In this document: positions 50,219-58,997 of the stretch, piece by piece
Position numbering within the stretch: the stretch's first letter is position 1
Layout of the letters: every line of letters begins with the position of its first letter
From: Bacillus sp. T3
GTDB lineage: Bacteria > Bacillota > Bacilli > Bacillales > Cytobacillaceae
Reading direction: 5' to 3'
Length of the DNA: 64,000 nucleotides
Assembly (NCBI RefSeq): GCF_033449965.1
Contig: NZ_CP137761.1
Coordinates: forward strand, 4,216,001-4,280,000
Notes under the pieces: generated by a model
Told to the model about the DNA's origin: nothing
The model's input: the letters and a program-made list of their open reading frames with translations, nothing else
Database searches by the model: none
Program-made: the position numbers and the translations under genes

Positions 50219-52618
50219 TTAATGATCACGATTCACAATATAATTCATTAAATGCTTTAAAAATGTAGTATTACGCGGCACTTCCAAGAGTGATTCTAAC
50301 GCCAGACAATAATGGTCCCACATTACTTTTTTTGCCCCGTCCAATCCTAGAATCGATACAAAAGTCGAATTGTTATTGTCCACGTCCTTGCCTGTTAGTT
50401 TTCCAAGCTTCTTTTCCTCCCCTTCCACATCCAGCAAATCGTCCTTAATTTGAAAGGCAATACCGGCATGGTAGGCAAACTTTTTTAATGAATTCAATTC
50501 AGATACAGATACTTGAGCAAGGATGGCTGGCATAATGAGAGAAGCCTCGAATGCTAGTCCAGTTTTATAAAAACTCATTGCATTTAATTGTTCCTGGGTC
50601 AGTCTTTTTCCCTTGGATGCTAGATCCATTGCCTGTCCCTTACACATTTCCTCTGTAACATGGGTTGAATATTGAATTAATTTAAGCACGGTTTTCGAAT
50701 CAAACTCAGTGAGAGATGCTTGTTCAGCAATGGCCTTCTGAGTTAAAAAGAGTCCAGTTAATTCTGCAACGGCCATGTTGTACTCAATGTGAAGAGTGTT
50801 CCGTCCCCTTCGCATTGATGCATTATCCTGGGATGGCAGATCATCGAAGATTAAGGAAGCCGTATGCATGTATTCCAATGATCTCAAAAGAGGGAGGATC
50901 GCAGCTTGATTTAATTGGTATTCTTTCACTCCCATTACCCAAGTAATAATCGACCTCAGTCGCTTACCATCCCCTTCAAGGCTATAATTAGCCGCTTCGA
51001 TAATGGGTTCATTTAGCAAGTTTGTTTCCTCACTTTGCGGAATATGCAAGAGTTGGTTAATCTGATTGCGGACTGATTTAACTGTGTCTAGAAATTGTTC
51101 CTGCTCCTGTTGTTCATTTTTAAGCGTTGTTAGCATCTGGTCACGCAGTAGTTTATCGAAGAAATCAACATCATCGGCTTTTTGCACCATCTTTTGAATG
51201 ACCGCATTGAATGTAGGAACTCCAGAAAAGAACAGATTCATTACCTCATTGTATTTTTTAATCCCCATCCGCTCTTTATAACGTTTCAATCCATTAATTG
51301 CTCGATCGAGGATTACCTCACAGGATTTCCGATCTGAACGGTAAATGTGATGAATTAAATGAGAGATGACTGCCCAATATAGTTCAAATGGGTTAATCAA
51401 ATCCTCGCGCTGATTATGGTAAGTTAAGTAATATGTGTAAGGTGTGACCGCTCCTTCCTGTAAATCATCAAATAGGTCAGCAAAGTCATCCGCAAGCTGA
51501 TTGTATATGCCATAATAGAAGGTTCGATATTCAAATCCATCATCTTGAGAAGCACTAAGAACGGAACGAGCAATCAATCGAGAAGAAGAGGACTTTAAAA
51601 TAATCGGAATATATAGCTCTTCATTTGTGTAATGTGCATTGGTTAATTCCTTAGACCTGTCCACTTCCTGAGATTGAAAAAATACGTAAGCTTGCTCAAA
51701 AAACGACTTTAATGAATCGGGACGATGATGCTTTTTGATATATTCAAAAGCATCGCGGAGCTCCACATGGACAAATTGAATGAAATCCTTATTTTCCCCT
51801 GACCACTCACCTAATTCTGGTACATTTCCCGTAATCAGTGCTGTCCGAATTAAATCAGAATAACGCCTTTGCTCATTATCAGCTAAAATGTTTGCATCAA
51901 GCAGATCATCGATAAAGGGGTAGGTTAGCCCGTAGGCATAGCCAAGGCGAATGGCTTCATCTAATTTTCTAGTTCGGACACTTGGAGTTGCCCCCTCACC
52001 CATCTCTTCTGTCACATGCATGATGACTCCAGCAATAATTTTCATCAACTTTCGTTGTGCATTAACTGCATCCATTTCCTTTGGAATATTATTGGAGACG
52101 ATTTTGAGCTTATCCATCAGCCAAATAAATGTCGATTGAATCCCTTCTTTTTCAGCCCACCGATACAATCCAGACATACTAAACATCTCACTTTGGTGTT
52201 CTTTGTTTTTAGTGTCAGAATGAGAAGTGAGATAGTTTTTTATATTCCCAACGACTTTGCGGATTCTTGCCTGAGTCTCTTGTGTGTCCAAGGCTTTACC
52301 AAGGTCGCGCATGTATAAATAAGAAATGCTTCGATCAAGATAGGGCTCCAATTTCCAGGTATAATCAAGCCATTGAATATATGTAGAGTAATTTTTCGTA
52401 TCTGGTCTTCCTTTACTTCGTGAAAAAAACGATAAGATTGAATGGTGATGAATATGGTTTAGTTTCCATGCTTGGAAATCTTTTATTAGGGTTGAGACAT
52501 AGGTTTTTTGAGTGACTAGCTCATTTAAGGTTTGAAAATAGTTTGCAGCCCTTTGCTCAGCTATCATGTAGCATGTCTCTGCATCGATTAATTTAAATTG
52601 CTCCTTGTTCATACTCAT
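50219..52618 (-). CDS. Large multi-domain isoprenyl diphosphate/terpene synthase-like protein
   Basis: 799 residues. The C-terminal about 290 residues form a standard trans-prenyl synthase: GKRLRS (about 551-556), first Asp-rich motif DDLPSQD (592-598), RRG (604-606), GQAMD (661-665), KTG (685-687) and second Asp-rich motif DDLLD (726-730). The N-terminal 500 residues are helical and carry further class-I-like acid motifs: DDLLD at 237-241 in the context GYAYGLTYPFIDDLLD, and DDFADLFDD at 377-385. It may therefore contain a second, divergent alpha domain, such as a cyclase using the product of the first. No partner gene adjacent. Product unknown. Confidence 0.75.
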   Translation of the reverse strand: MSMNKEQFKLIDAETCYMIAEQRAANYFQTLNELVTQKTYVSTLIKDFQAWKLNHIHHHSILSFFSRSKGRPDTKNYSTYIQWLDYTWKLEPYLDRSISYLYMRDLGKALDTQETQARIRKVVGNIKNYLTSHSDTKNKEHQSEMFSMSGLYRWAEKEGIQSTFIWLMDKLKIVSNNIPKEMDAVNAQRKLMKIIAGVIMHVTEEMGEGATPSVRTRKLDEAIRLGYAYGLTYPFIDDLLDANILADNEQRRYSDLIRTALITGNVPELGEWSGENKDFIQFVHVELRDAFEYIKKHHRPDSLKSFFEQAYVFFQSQEVDRSKELTNAHYTNEELYIPIILKSSSSRLIARSVLSASQDDGFEYRTFYYGIYNQLADDFADLFDDLQEGAVTPYTYYLTYHNQREDLINPFELYWAVISHLIHHIYRSDRKSCEVILDRAINGLKRYKERMGIKKYNEVMNLFFSGVPTFNAVIQKMVQKADDVDFFDKLLRDQMLTTLKNEQQEQEQFLDTVKSVRNQINQLLHIPQSEETNLLNEPIIEAANYSLEGDGKRLRSIITWVMGVKEYQLNQAAILPLLRSLEYMHTASLIFDDLPSQDNASMRRGRNTLHIEYNMAVAELTGLFLTQKAIAEQASLTEFDSKTVLKLIQYSTHVTEEMCKGQAMDLASKGKRLTQEQLNAMSFYKTGLAFEASLIMPAILAQVSVSELNSLKKFAYHAGIAFQIKDDLLDVEGEEKKLGKLTGKDVDNNNSTFVSILGLDGAKKVMWDHYCLALESLLEVPRNTTFLKHLMNYIVNRDH

Positions 52619-52760
52619 ACCACATTCCCCTACTTCAAAATTTCCAGTCCATTTCTTTTAGACTATCAAAATATTATTATATATAGTAGGAAAAAACAAA
52701 ATTATGACCATAAGGTTTGAAATTCCTCACCTAGCTATTTTTATAATGAGCACATTATAT

Positions 52761-54182
52761 TTATTTAACCTGGAGAAAGATTTTCACTATGGTTCCTTCT
52801 CCTTCATCACTTTCTATTTCGATTTTCCCACGATGATTTTCGATGATGTTTATACTTGTCATCAGTCCAAGGCCTGTACCTTTCTCCTTTGTTGAATAAA
52901 ATGGTTCTCCTATTTTAGTTAGTCGCTCTTTAGAAATTCCACATCCATTGTCTTGAATATGAATACATACAAACTTTTCTTCTAAAAACAAGCTAATGGC
53001 AACCGTTCCTCTCTCCTCGATTGATTCCATTGCATTTCGCAATACATTTAGAAGAACTTGTTTGATCGAGTTTTCATCTCCAATAATTTCAGGAATAGTA
53101 TCCATCCTAACGGTGATTTGCTTGTTTTCCAATAATGCTTCTGTTTGAATCAATTTTACAACTTGCTCAATGAGCTGTTCTAATTGGATGACACTCATTT
53201 TTCGATTAGTTGGTTTCGCCAAGGCTAAAAACTCAGTAATAATCATTTCAATCCGCTTAATTTCGCTAAGGATTATCTCCACAAAATATGGATCATACTC
53301 TCTTTTGTCAGATAATAAAGTAATGAACCCTTTAATTGGTGTAAGTGGGTTGCGAATTTCATGAGCCACTGCCGCTGCCATCCGGCCAACAATTGCCAGC
53401 TTTTCTGACTTCTTTAATAGGTCATAAGTATCTATTCTTTGTTGGATATCTCTAGATACAGAAATGATTCCTGTTAGTTCCCCCGTTTCTTCGTCAAAGA
53501 CCCCTTTCATATTTGATTCAACCCATATGTAAGAATGGTCTGCTTTTTTTATTCGATAAGAAAATAATGATGCACTTGTTTTTCCCATTATTAATTGACC
53601 ATGATGTTCTGTTACCTTATTTATGTCGTCTGGATGAATAAAGTCATATGGTGATTTGGAACCTAATAATTCAGACGGTTCATGACCTAATATTGATTTA
53701 AAGGAGGGTGATATATATTGGTAAATACCATTGACATCGTGCAGAATGATCATGTCGGAAGAATGCTCAGCTAATAATCTATGTTTTTTCTCACTATTAA
53801 TTAAAGATTGGTTGATAAGATATTTTTCTGTTGTATCGATCACTTGAGCAAACATATATCGTTCAAGTGTAACAGGATCCGTTACAAGAGAAACGTTTAG
53901 CGTACCATGTACAACCATACCAGATTTATGGTAATACCGTTTTTCAAGCTGGTAATACGTTCTTTCCCCACGAATTAATTCATTCATTAACTGAATGTTA
54001 ATTTTATAATCATCAGGATGGGAAATATCTTCTAGAGTCATCTTGTCCCATTCTTCCTTTGTATACCCCAGAAAATGGTAAAAAGCTTTATTTTCGATTG
54101 TCGTTTTAAAATCTAGTGTTGTTAGAACCTGGGGCACTTGAGACTGCTCAAAAACTTCTCTAAATAATTCAGAACGCACCAT
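52761..54182 (-). CDS. PAS-PAS soluble histidine kinase (KinA/KinE-like)
   Basis: 473 residues, no membrane helices. PAS1 about 5-120 (FEQSQVPQVLTTLDFKTTIENKAFYHFLGY), PAS2 about 135-250 (DMIILHDVNGIYQYISPSFKSILGHEPSEL), H-box RMAAAVAHEIRNPLTPIKGF with His274, N-box VLLNVLRNAMESI, DNGCGIS, GTGLGLMTS. No response regulator nearby, consistent with feeding the Spo0F/Spo0A phosphorelay. Convergent or adjacent genes do not indicate the signal. Confidence 0.88.
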   Translation of the reverse strand: MVRSELFREVFEQSQVPQVLTTLDFKTTIENKAFYHFLGYTKEEWDKMTLEDISHPDDYKINIQLMNELIRGERTYYQLEKRYYHKSGMVVHGTLNVSLVTDPVTLERYMFAQVIDTTEKYLINQSLINSEKKHRLLAEHSSDMIILHDVNGIYQYISPSFKSILGHEPSELLGSKSPYDFIHPDDINKVTEHHGQLIMGKTSASLFSYRIKKADHSYIWVESNMKGVFDEETGELTGIISVSRDIQQRIDTYDLLKKSEKLAIVGRMAAAVAHEIRNPLTPIKGFITLLSDKREYDPYFVEIILSEIKRIEMIITEFLALAKPTNRKMSVIQLEQLIEQVVKLIQTEALLENKQITVRMDTIPEIIGDENSIKQVLLNVLRNAMESIEERGTVAISLFLEEKFVCIHIQDNGCGISKERLTKIGEPFYSTKEKGTGLGLMTSINIIENHRGKIEIESDEGEGTIVKIFLQVK

Positions 54183-54334
54183 AATAGCCTCCTAGATAAA
54201 TGATTCACATTTCCGGAAAAGAAAGAGTATCGGGTTGAATAAAACCCTATGTTTTAATATTAAAGTAATAAACTGTTTAATTCGATCGTTAATGGAGATA
54301 GTAAGGGGTATTAACGATTAAAAGGTGTTTTTTA

Positions 54335-55438
54335 ATGGAACGTATTTCTATCATCCAACTGTTTGTACTGACGGCTTTTTTCCAAATTGGAACAACAATC
54401 ATTTTTGGCTTTGGAAATGCAGCGGGTAGAGACGCTTGGATCGTCACGATTATTTCTACTTGCTTAGGCCTGTTTGTTATTGGCATTTATTTGACTTTAA
54501 TGTATTTTAATCCAGGTTTAACATTAGTGGAATGGTTTCAGTCCCAGCTTGGTAAATGGATTGGAACTCCCATTGCATGGCTATACCCAATGTTATCCTT
54601 GTATGAAATGGGTAGAGGCTTAAATGATATAAAATTTTTAACAACAACCCTTATCATGGATGAAACACCTGAATTGGCTATCATTATTACATTTATCTTA
54701 ATCCTTACTTATAGTCAGAAATGCGGGGTAGAGGTATTAGCAAGAGTTGCAGAGTTCGTTTTCCCAATGTTTTTAATGATTTTTTTGATCATGATTATTT
54801 TGATTATAGGAAGTGATTTATTAAACGGAGAGCAACTTAAACCTGTTTTGGAAAACGGTTGGAAGCCGATTTGGAAAGTTTCATTTCCTCTTTGTGCTAG
54901 TCAAGGCTTTGCACAAACGTTGGAATTGGCCATGATATGGCCGCTTGTGAATTCTTCAAACAGAAATATAGTCAAAGCCACTATTTGGGCAACCATTTTT
55001 TCAGGAACAGTTATATTTATTACTCAATTAATGCTCATTACAGGCTTAAATAGCTTTTCTTATTCATATGGAAATTACCCAATGTTTACATTAATTTCAA
55101 AAATTGAGCTCGCGGGGTTTATTCAACATCTAGATGTTATTGGTATCTTATTCTTTATTATATCGACTTTTATGAAAGTTTCACTTCATATGTTGTTTTC
55201 TATTCGAGCGATTCAGTTACTCACAAAGACAAAAAGTAATCGTAAAATTACCATCTTCGTTTCTATTCTAGCCGTATATTTAGGTCATAGCGTATCTCTA
55301 AACAATCAACAGCATATAAAAGTGGCTTTTGACATATTCCCTTATAATCTTTGGCTACCACTGTTATGGGTACTTCCAATTTTATTATTGATAGTCACTT
55401 TAATTAATAACACAATGATGAAAGAGAAAAGTACATAA
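54335..55438 (+). CDS. GerAB-family spore germination permease, orphan
   Basis: 367 residues, about ten membrane helices, APC-superfamily fold. Family marks: ISIIQLFVLTAFFQIGTTIIFGFG, AGRDAWI, LYEMGRGLNDIKFLTTTLIMDETPE and FPLCASQGFAQTLELAMIWP. In germinant receptors GerAB binds the small-molecule germinant alongside GerAA and GerAC, neither of which is encoded nearby. It may pair with A and C subunits encoded elsewhere, or be a stand-alone permease. RBS AAAAGGTG upstream of ATG 54335. Confidence 0.88.
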   Translation: MERISIIQLFVLTAFFQIGTTIIFGFGNAAGRDAWIVTIISTCLGLFVIGIYLTLMYFNPGLTLVEWFQSQLGKWIGTPIAWLYPMLSLYEMGRGLNDIKFLTTTLIMDETPELAIIITFILILTYSQKCGVEVLARVAEFVFPMFLMIFLIMIILIIGSDLLNGEQLKPVLENGWKPIWKVSFPLCASQGFAQTLELAMIWPLVNSSNRNIVKATIWATIFSGTVIFITQLMLITGLNSFSYSYGNYPMFTLISKIELAGFIQHLDVIGILFFIISTFMKVSLHMLFSIRAIQLLTKTKSNRKITIFVSILAVYLGHSVSLNNQQHIKVAFDIFPYNLWLPLLWVLPILLLIVTLINNTMMKEKST

Positions 55439-55445
55439 ACATATT

Positions 55446-55473
55446 TGGGGTGGAATATTGATATTCCACCCCA
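55446..55473. terminator. Bidirectional terminator
   Basis: TGGGGTGGAATAT / ATATTCCACCCCA stem between convergent genes. Confidence 0.88.
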
Positions 55474-55505
55474 TTTTAGTGTTAAACCTATTTTTGAAAT
55501 CCCGA

Positions 55506-55994
55506 TTAGCCGCGATATTTTATCGTTAATCCCTTTAAGAAATTCCGGGCGTATTTATCTCCGCATTCTTTATAGTTCTTATGTCCCTCTTTTCTCAAAA
55601 TCGCGCTTAATTCACCTTTTGTGATCGTGACTCCTGCTAATTTTAATAAATCAATCATATCCTCACTAGTTAAGGATAGAGCGATTTTCAACTTTTTTAG
55701 TAGGATATTGTTTATACTTTCATGAGAAAGCGGAGGTCTTTCGGGTTGACCTGGTTTTGGATCTTGTTTCCCTCTTTTAAACGTAATAAAGCCGTTCAAA
55801 AAGGACTCTAGCTTGATATTATTTAATTTACTGTTGTTGTCTTCATTTTCTTCTTCATCATTGGATTTCGTTAGGACCTTTAGGACTTCTTCCTTTGTAA
55901 GGTCAACTCCCCCAAGCTTAAAAATCTCGACCATATCGGTATTTTTTATATCGAGCGCATATCGCAAGCGAATTAATATATCATTATTTTCCAT
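55506..55994 (-). CDS. DUF1456 (YehS-like) protein
   Basis: 162 residues made of two DUF1456 repeats, each about 60 residues: NNDILIRLRYALDIKNTDMVEIFKLGGVDLTKEEVLKVL and INNILLKKLKIALSLTSEDMIDLLKLAGVTITKGELSAIL. They are joined by an acidic Asn/Glu-rich linker. Ends RNFLKGLTIKYRG. Cytosolic, helical. Family function unknown. Confidence 0.88.
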   Translation of the reverse strand: MENNDILIRLRYALDIKNTDMVEIFKLGGVDLTKEEVLKVLTKSNDEEENEDNNSKLNNIKLESFLNGFITFKRGKQDPKPGQPERPPLSHESINNILLKKLKIALSLTSEDMIDLLKLAGVTITKGELSAILRKEGHKNYKECGDKYARNFLKGLTIKYRG

Positions 55995-56080
55995 GTTAAA
56001 CCTCCGATAAAATTTACTTCTTCCATTACCTTACCATATAAAAATGATTTCTATGTAGCGTTCATGTTAGCTAAGTAAAA

Positions 56081-56107
56081 AGGTGTCCCAAACAAATTGG
56101 GACACCT
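56081..56107. terminator. Bidirectional terminator
   Basis: AGGTGTCCCAA / TTGGGACACCT perfect stem, loop acaaa; serves pbuG on the minus strand. Confidence 0.88.
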
Positions 56108-56112
56108 CTATT

Positions 56113-57408
56113 TTAAACGACATATACAAAATATCCAATAAACGTTAAACAAAGAACATACATAATTGGATGGACTTCTCTTGTTTTATTCATGGCAATC
56201 ATGCTGATTGGGTAAAGAATGAAGCCAAGAGCAATTCCTGTTGCAACACTGTAAGTTAAAGGCATCATGATAATCGTCACAAAGCTTGGAATAACAATCG
56301 AAAAATTACTCCAATTGATGCGGCTGATTTCTGTTGCCATCATTGCTCCAACGATAATTAGTGCTGGGGCTGTTACCGCAGGTGTGACAATCGCCAATAC
56401 AGGCGAGAAAAATAACGAAATTATAAAGCAGGCTGATATGATAATGGAAGTGAAGCCTGTTCTGCCCCCAACTGCAATACCTGCAGAAGATTCTACGAAG
56501 GAAGCGGTTGTGGATGTACCTAATACCGATCCAGCAATCGTTGACATCGAGTCCGCAAGGAGCGCTTTTCCCGCATTAGGAATTTTATTATCCTTCATTA
56601 GGCCAGCCTGACTAGCAACGGCGATGAGTGCTCCAGCTGTATCGAAAAAGGCAACAAATAAAAAGGTAAAAACAACCGCCAGTACCTTAGGTGAAAGAAC
56701 GTCATCGAGATGGCTTAATGCAACGCCGAATGTAGGCTCTATGCTTGGGATTTTTCCTATGATTGCTTTAGGAGTGTCAATAATCCCGAAAATCATTCCA
56801 ATTATCGTTGATAAAACCATTCCATAGAAAATACCACCTTTAATGCCCCTGTTTAAAAGAATAATCGTAATAATAAAGCCGACAATTGCAAGAATCGTTG
56901 GTGCAGATTTCAGGTTGCCAATTGTCACAAAAGTCGCTTCGCTGCCAACGACAATTCCTGCATTCTTCAAGCCAATAAAGGCAACAAAAAAGCCGATCCC
57001 TCCAGCAATCGCATGCTTTAAATCCTGAGGAATAACATTGATGATTTTTTCGCGGATTTTAAGCAGGCTTAAAATCATAAAGAGAACACCGGCAATAAAT
57101 ACTCCTGCTAATGCGGTTTCCCACGGTATATTCATCCCGATGCAGACAGTAAAGGTAAAGAAGGCGTTGATACCCATACTTGGAGCGATGCCTATTGGAT
57201 AATTGGCAATCAGTCCGATTAACAGCGATCCGATAATCGCGGACAAGGCTGTTGCTGTGAATAAAGCTCCTTTATCCATTCCTGTTTGGCTCAAGATGAC
57301 CGGATTAACAACTAAAATGTAAGCCATTGATAGAAAAGTAGTGATTCCTGCAATACTCTCCTGCTTATAGTTCGTATTGCGCTCGGAAAACTGAAAGTAA
57401 TTTTTCAT
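56113..57408 (-). CDS. pbuG: Hypoxanthine/guanine permease, AzgA/NCS2 family
   Basis: 431 residues from ATG 57408 (MKNYFQFSERNTNYKQE, the usual family start). Upstream in-frame codons run through the riboswitch terminator and are not translated. About 12-14 helices with AGITTFLSMAYILVVNP, GIAPSMGINAFF, FLFVAFFDTAGALIA and GSVLGTSTTASFVESSAGIA, the AzgA/PbuG signatures. It imports purine bases by proton symport. Expression is controlled by the purine riboswitch at 57439-57582. Confidence 0.9.
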   Translation of the reverse strand: MKNYFQFSERNTNYKQESIAGITTFLSMAYILVVNPVILSQTGMDKGALFTATALSAIIGSLLIGLIANYPIGIAPSMGINAFFTFTVCIGMNIPWETALAGVFIAGVLFMILSLLKIREKIINVIPQDLKHAIAGGIGFFVAFIGLKNAGIVVGSEATFVTIGNLKSAPTILAIVGFIITIILLNRGIKGGIFYGMVLSTIIGMIFGIIDTPKAIIGKIPSIEPTFGVALSHLDDVLSPKVLAVVFTFLFVAFFDTAGALIAVASQAGLMKDNKIPNAGKALLADSMSTIAGSVLGTSTTASFVESSAGIAVGGRTGFTSIIISACFIISLFFSPVLAIVTPAVTAPALIIVGAMMATEISRINWSNFSIVIPSFVTIIMMPLTYSVATGIALGFILYPISMIAMNKTREVHPIMYVLCLTFIGYFVYVV

Positions 57409-57438
57409 GGTGTAATTGTAACTCCCTCCGAATCTATT

Positions 57439-57582
57439 AAAAAAATCCTCCGGCACGCTACCGGAGGATCTGCAAAGGACAATAAATAGCTAGAGAAAGC
57501 CCGTATCATTGCCCCTTGTAGACAGGCCATTCTCGGCAGCCTGGTAGAGACGTTCAAGCCATATTCTTGAACTTATACAAGG
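57439..57582 (-). ncRNA. Purine (guanine-type) riboswitch with terminator
   Basis: Aptamer 57513-57582 on the minus strand: P1 CCTTGTATA / TCTACAAGG, P2 GTTCAAG / CTTGAAC, P3 CAGGCTGCC / GGCCTG region, with the UAUGG-like and conserved J2/3 CTCTACCAGG. The specificity position before UAC is C (GTC-TACAAG), indicating guanine/hypoxanthine rather than adenine. A terminator follows (57439-57469: ATCCTCCGG / CCGGAGGAT plus T-run). Purine binding should terminate pbuG transcription. Confidence 0.9.
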
Positions 57583-57608
57583 TAAAACATTATTTTAGAA
57601 TAACGATA

Positions 57609-57637
57609 ATACTAACAAGGTTGAAGTACCTCGTCAA
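57609..57637 (-). promoter_or_regulatory. Promoter of the riboswitch-pbuG transcript
   Basis: TTGACG (57632-57637), 17-bp spacer, TAGTAT (57609-57614), about 30 bp before the aptamer. Confidence 0.7.
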
Positions 57638-57711
57638 TATGAACGGGCATTTTCAGCATATTAAGTTTATTTAGAAATTCTTTTAGTCAATTTCAAGCAC
57701 GTTATACTACC

Positions 57712-58671
57712 TTAGTTAACAGCTTCAACCTGTGGATTCATGGTTGCCTTTAATACTTTAACAGAATGGTTAAATTGTTCTTGTTCCTTTTTATTCAATT
57801 TGATTTCAATGATTTCACGGATTCCACCGCGGTTCACGACTGCAGGAACACCGATGTAAACATCATTGTGACCATATTCTCCTTCAAGATATGCTGATAC
57901 TGGAAGAATGCAGTTTTCATTATTTAAAATGGCTTTTGTAATCCGAGCAAGTGACATTCCGATTGCATAATAGGTTGCACCTTTACGTTGAATAATATGA
58001 TAAGCCGCATCACGAACGTTTACATGAATTTTGTCTAAGACCTCGTTTTTGAGCTCGATGTTCTCCTCAAAGTAGTCTTCAAGCTTTTTAATCCCAATCG
58101 TCGCATGGCTCCATACTGGGAGTTCTGTATCTCCATGCTCACCAATGATATATGCTTGAACATTTCTAGTATCTACATTAAAATACTGTCCAAGTTCAAA
58201 CTGAAGACGTGCTGAGTCTAGTACTGTCCCAGAACCAATTACTCGTTCCTTCGGTAAACCAGATTCTTTCCATGTTACGTGAGTCAAGATATCAACTGGG
58301 TTGGTTGCAATTAAGAAGATTCCGTCAAAACCGCTTTCCATAATGTTTTTTACGATTTGCTTAAAGATTTTCGTATTCTTTTCAACCAAATCTAATCTCG
58401 TTTCACCAGGTTTTTGAGCTAGTCCAGCTGTAATAACAACTAAATCAGCACTTTCACAATCCTGGTAGCTTCCGTTCCACACTTTGATAGGTGAAGGAGC
58501 GAATGGCATTCCGTGATTCAAATCCATTGCTTCGCCTTCTGCTTTAGCTTCGTTTACATCAATAAGGACTAATTCTTCGGCAATGCCTTGATTTATCATT
58601 GAATAGGCATAGCTGCAGCCTACTGCACCTGTACCAACTAATACGACTCGATTAATTTTTTTATTATTCAT
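57712..58671 (-). CDS. ldh: L-lactate dehydrogenase
   Basis: 319 residues. NAD-binding GTGAVGCSYAYSM, specificity/active-site loop AGLAQKPGETRLDLV (Gln of LDH rather than Arg of MDH at AQKPGETR), catalytic GEHGDTELPVWS and the C-terminal helix. It reduces pyruvate to lactate to recycle NADH under oxygen limitation. RBS AAGGAGAGG. Two Rex boxes upstream fit redox control. Confidence 0.95.
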   Translation of the reverse strand: MNNKKINRVVLVGTGAVGCSYAYSMINQGIAEELVLIDVNEAKAEGEAMDLNHGMPFAPSPIKVWNGSYQDCESADLVVITAGLAQKPGETRLDLVEKNTKIFKQIVKNIMESGFDGIFLIATNPVDILTHVTWKESGLPKERVIGSGTVLDSARLQFELGQYFNVDTRNVQAYIIGEHGDTELPVWSHATIGIKKLEDYFEENIELKNEVLDKIHVNVRDAAYHIIQRKGATYYAIGMSLARITKAILNNENCILPVSAYLEGEYGHNDVYIGVPAVVNRGGIREIIEIKLNKKEQEQFNHSVKVLKATMNPQVEAVN

Positions 58672-58741
58672 GATGATCCTCTCCTTAATGAAAATGGTTT
58701 TTAGATTTAATAACAGAATGATTTCTCGCTAGCGATTAAGT

Positions 58742-58759
58742 TTGTGAAATGTTTCACAT
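58742..58759. promoter_or_regulatory. Rex operator 1 (ldh)
   Basis: TTGTGAAATGTTTCACAT, an 18-bp Rex palindrome, about 70 bp upstream of the ldh start. Confidence 0.88.
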
Positions 58760-58774
58760 GTTCTTGATAATCAA

Positions 58775-58803
58775 AGTATAGCACCTGTATGTGAATTGTT
58801 TCA
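58775..58803 (-). promoter_or_regulatory. ldh promoter
   Basis: Minus strand TGAAAC, 17-bp spacer, TATACT (58775-58780); lies between and partly within the two Rex sites. Confidence 0.55.
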
Positions 58804-58806
58804 CAT
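58789..58806. promoter_or_regulatory. Rex operator 2 (ldh)
   Basis: ATGTGAATTGTTTCACAT, a second Rex palindrome overlapping the presumed -35; centre 47 bp from the first. Confidence 0.87.
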
Positions 58807-58922
58807 AGATTTGTGAATAAATTATGAATTTCTGATATTTTTCTTTACTTTTCCTTATGAATACCCTTACATTTTTAATTTCAGTTATTTTAACAAGAAT
58901 GAACAATCCTACAACAAGGAAA

Positions 58923-58950
58923 ACCCTCCTGTTGCATATGGCAGGAGGGT
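58923..58950 (-). terminator. Terminator of aspA
   Basis: ACCCTCCTG / CAGGAGGGT stem, T-run TTTTCC on the minus strand. Confidence 0.85.
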
Positions 58951-58997
58951 AAATCATTTAGATATTGTGTAACTTGGGGTGCACTTCAGCCGGAAGC

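Noticed and set aside
57409..57456. 16-residue N-terminal extension of PbuG
   Set aside because: It is encoded by the riboswitch terminator hairpin and its T-run.
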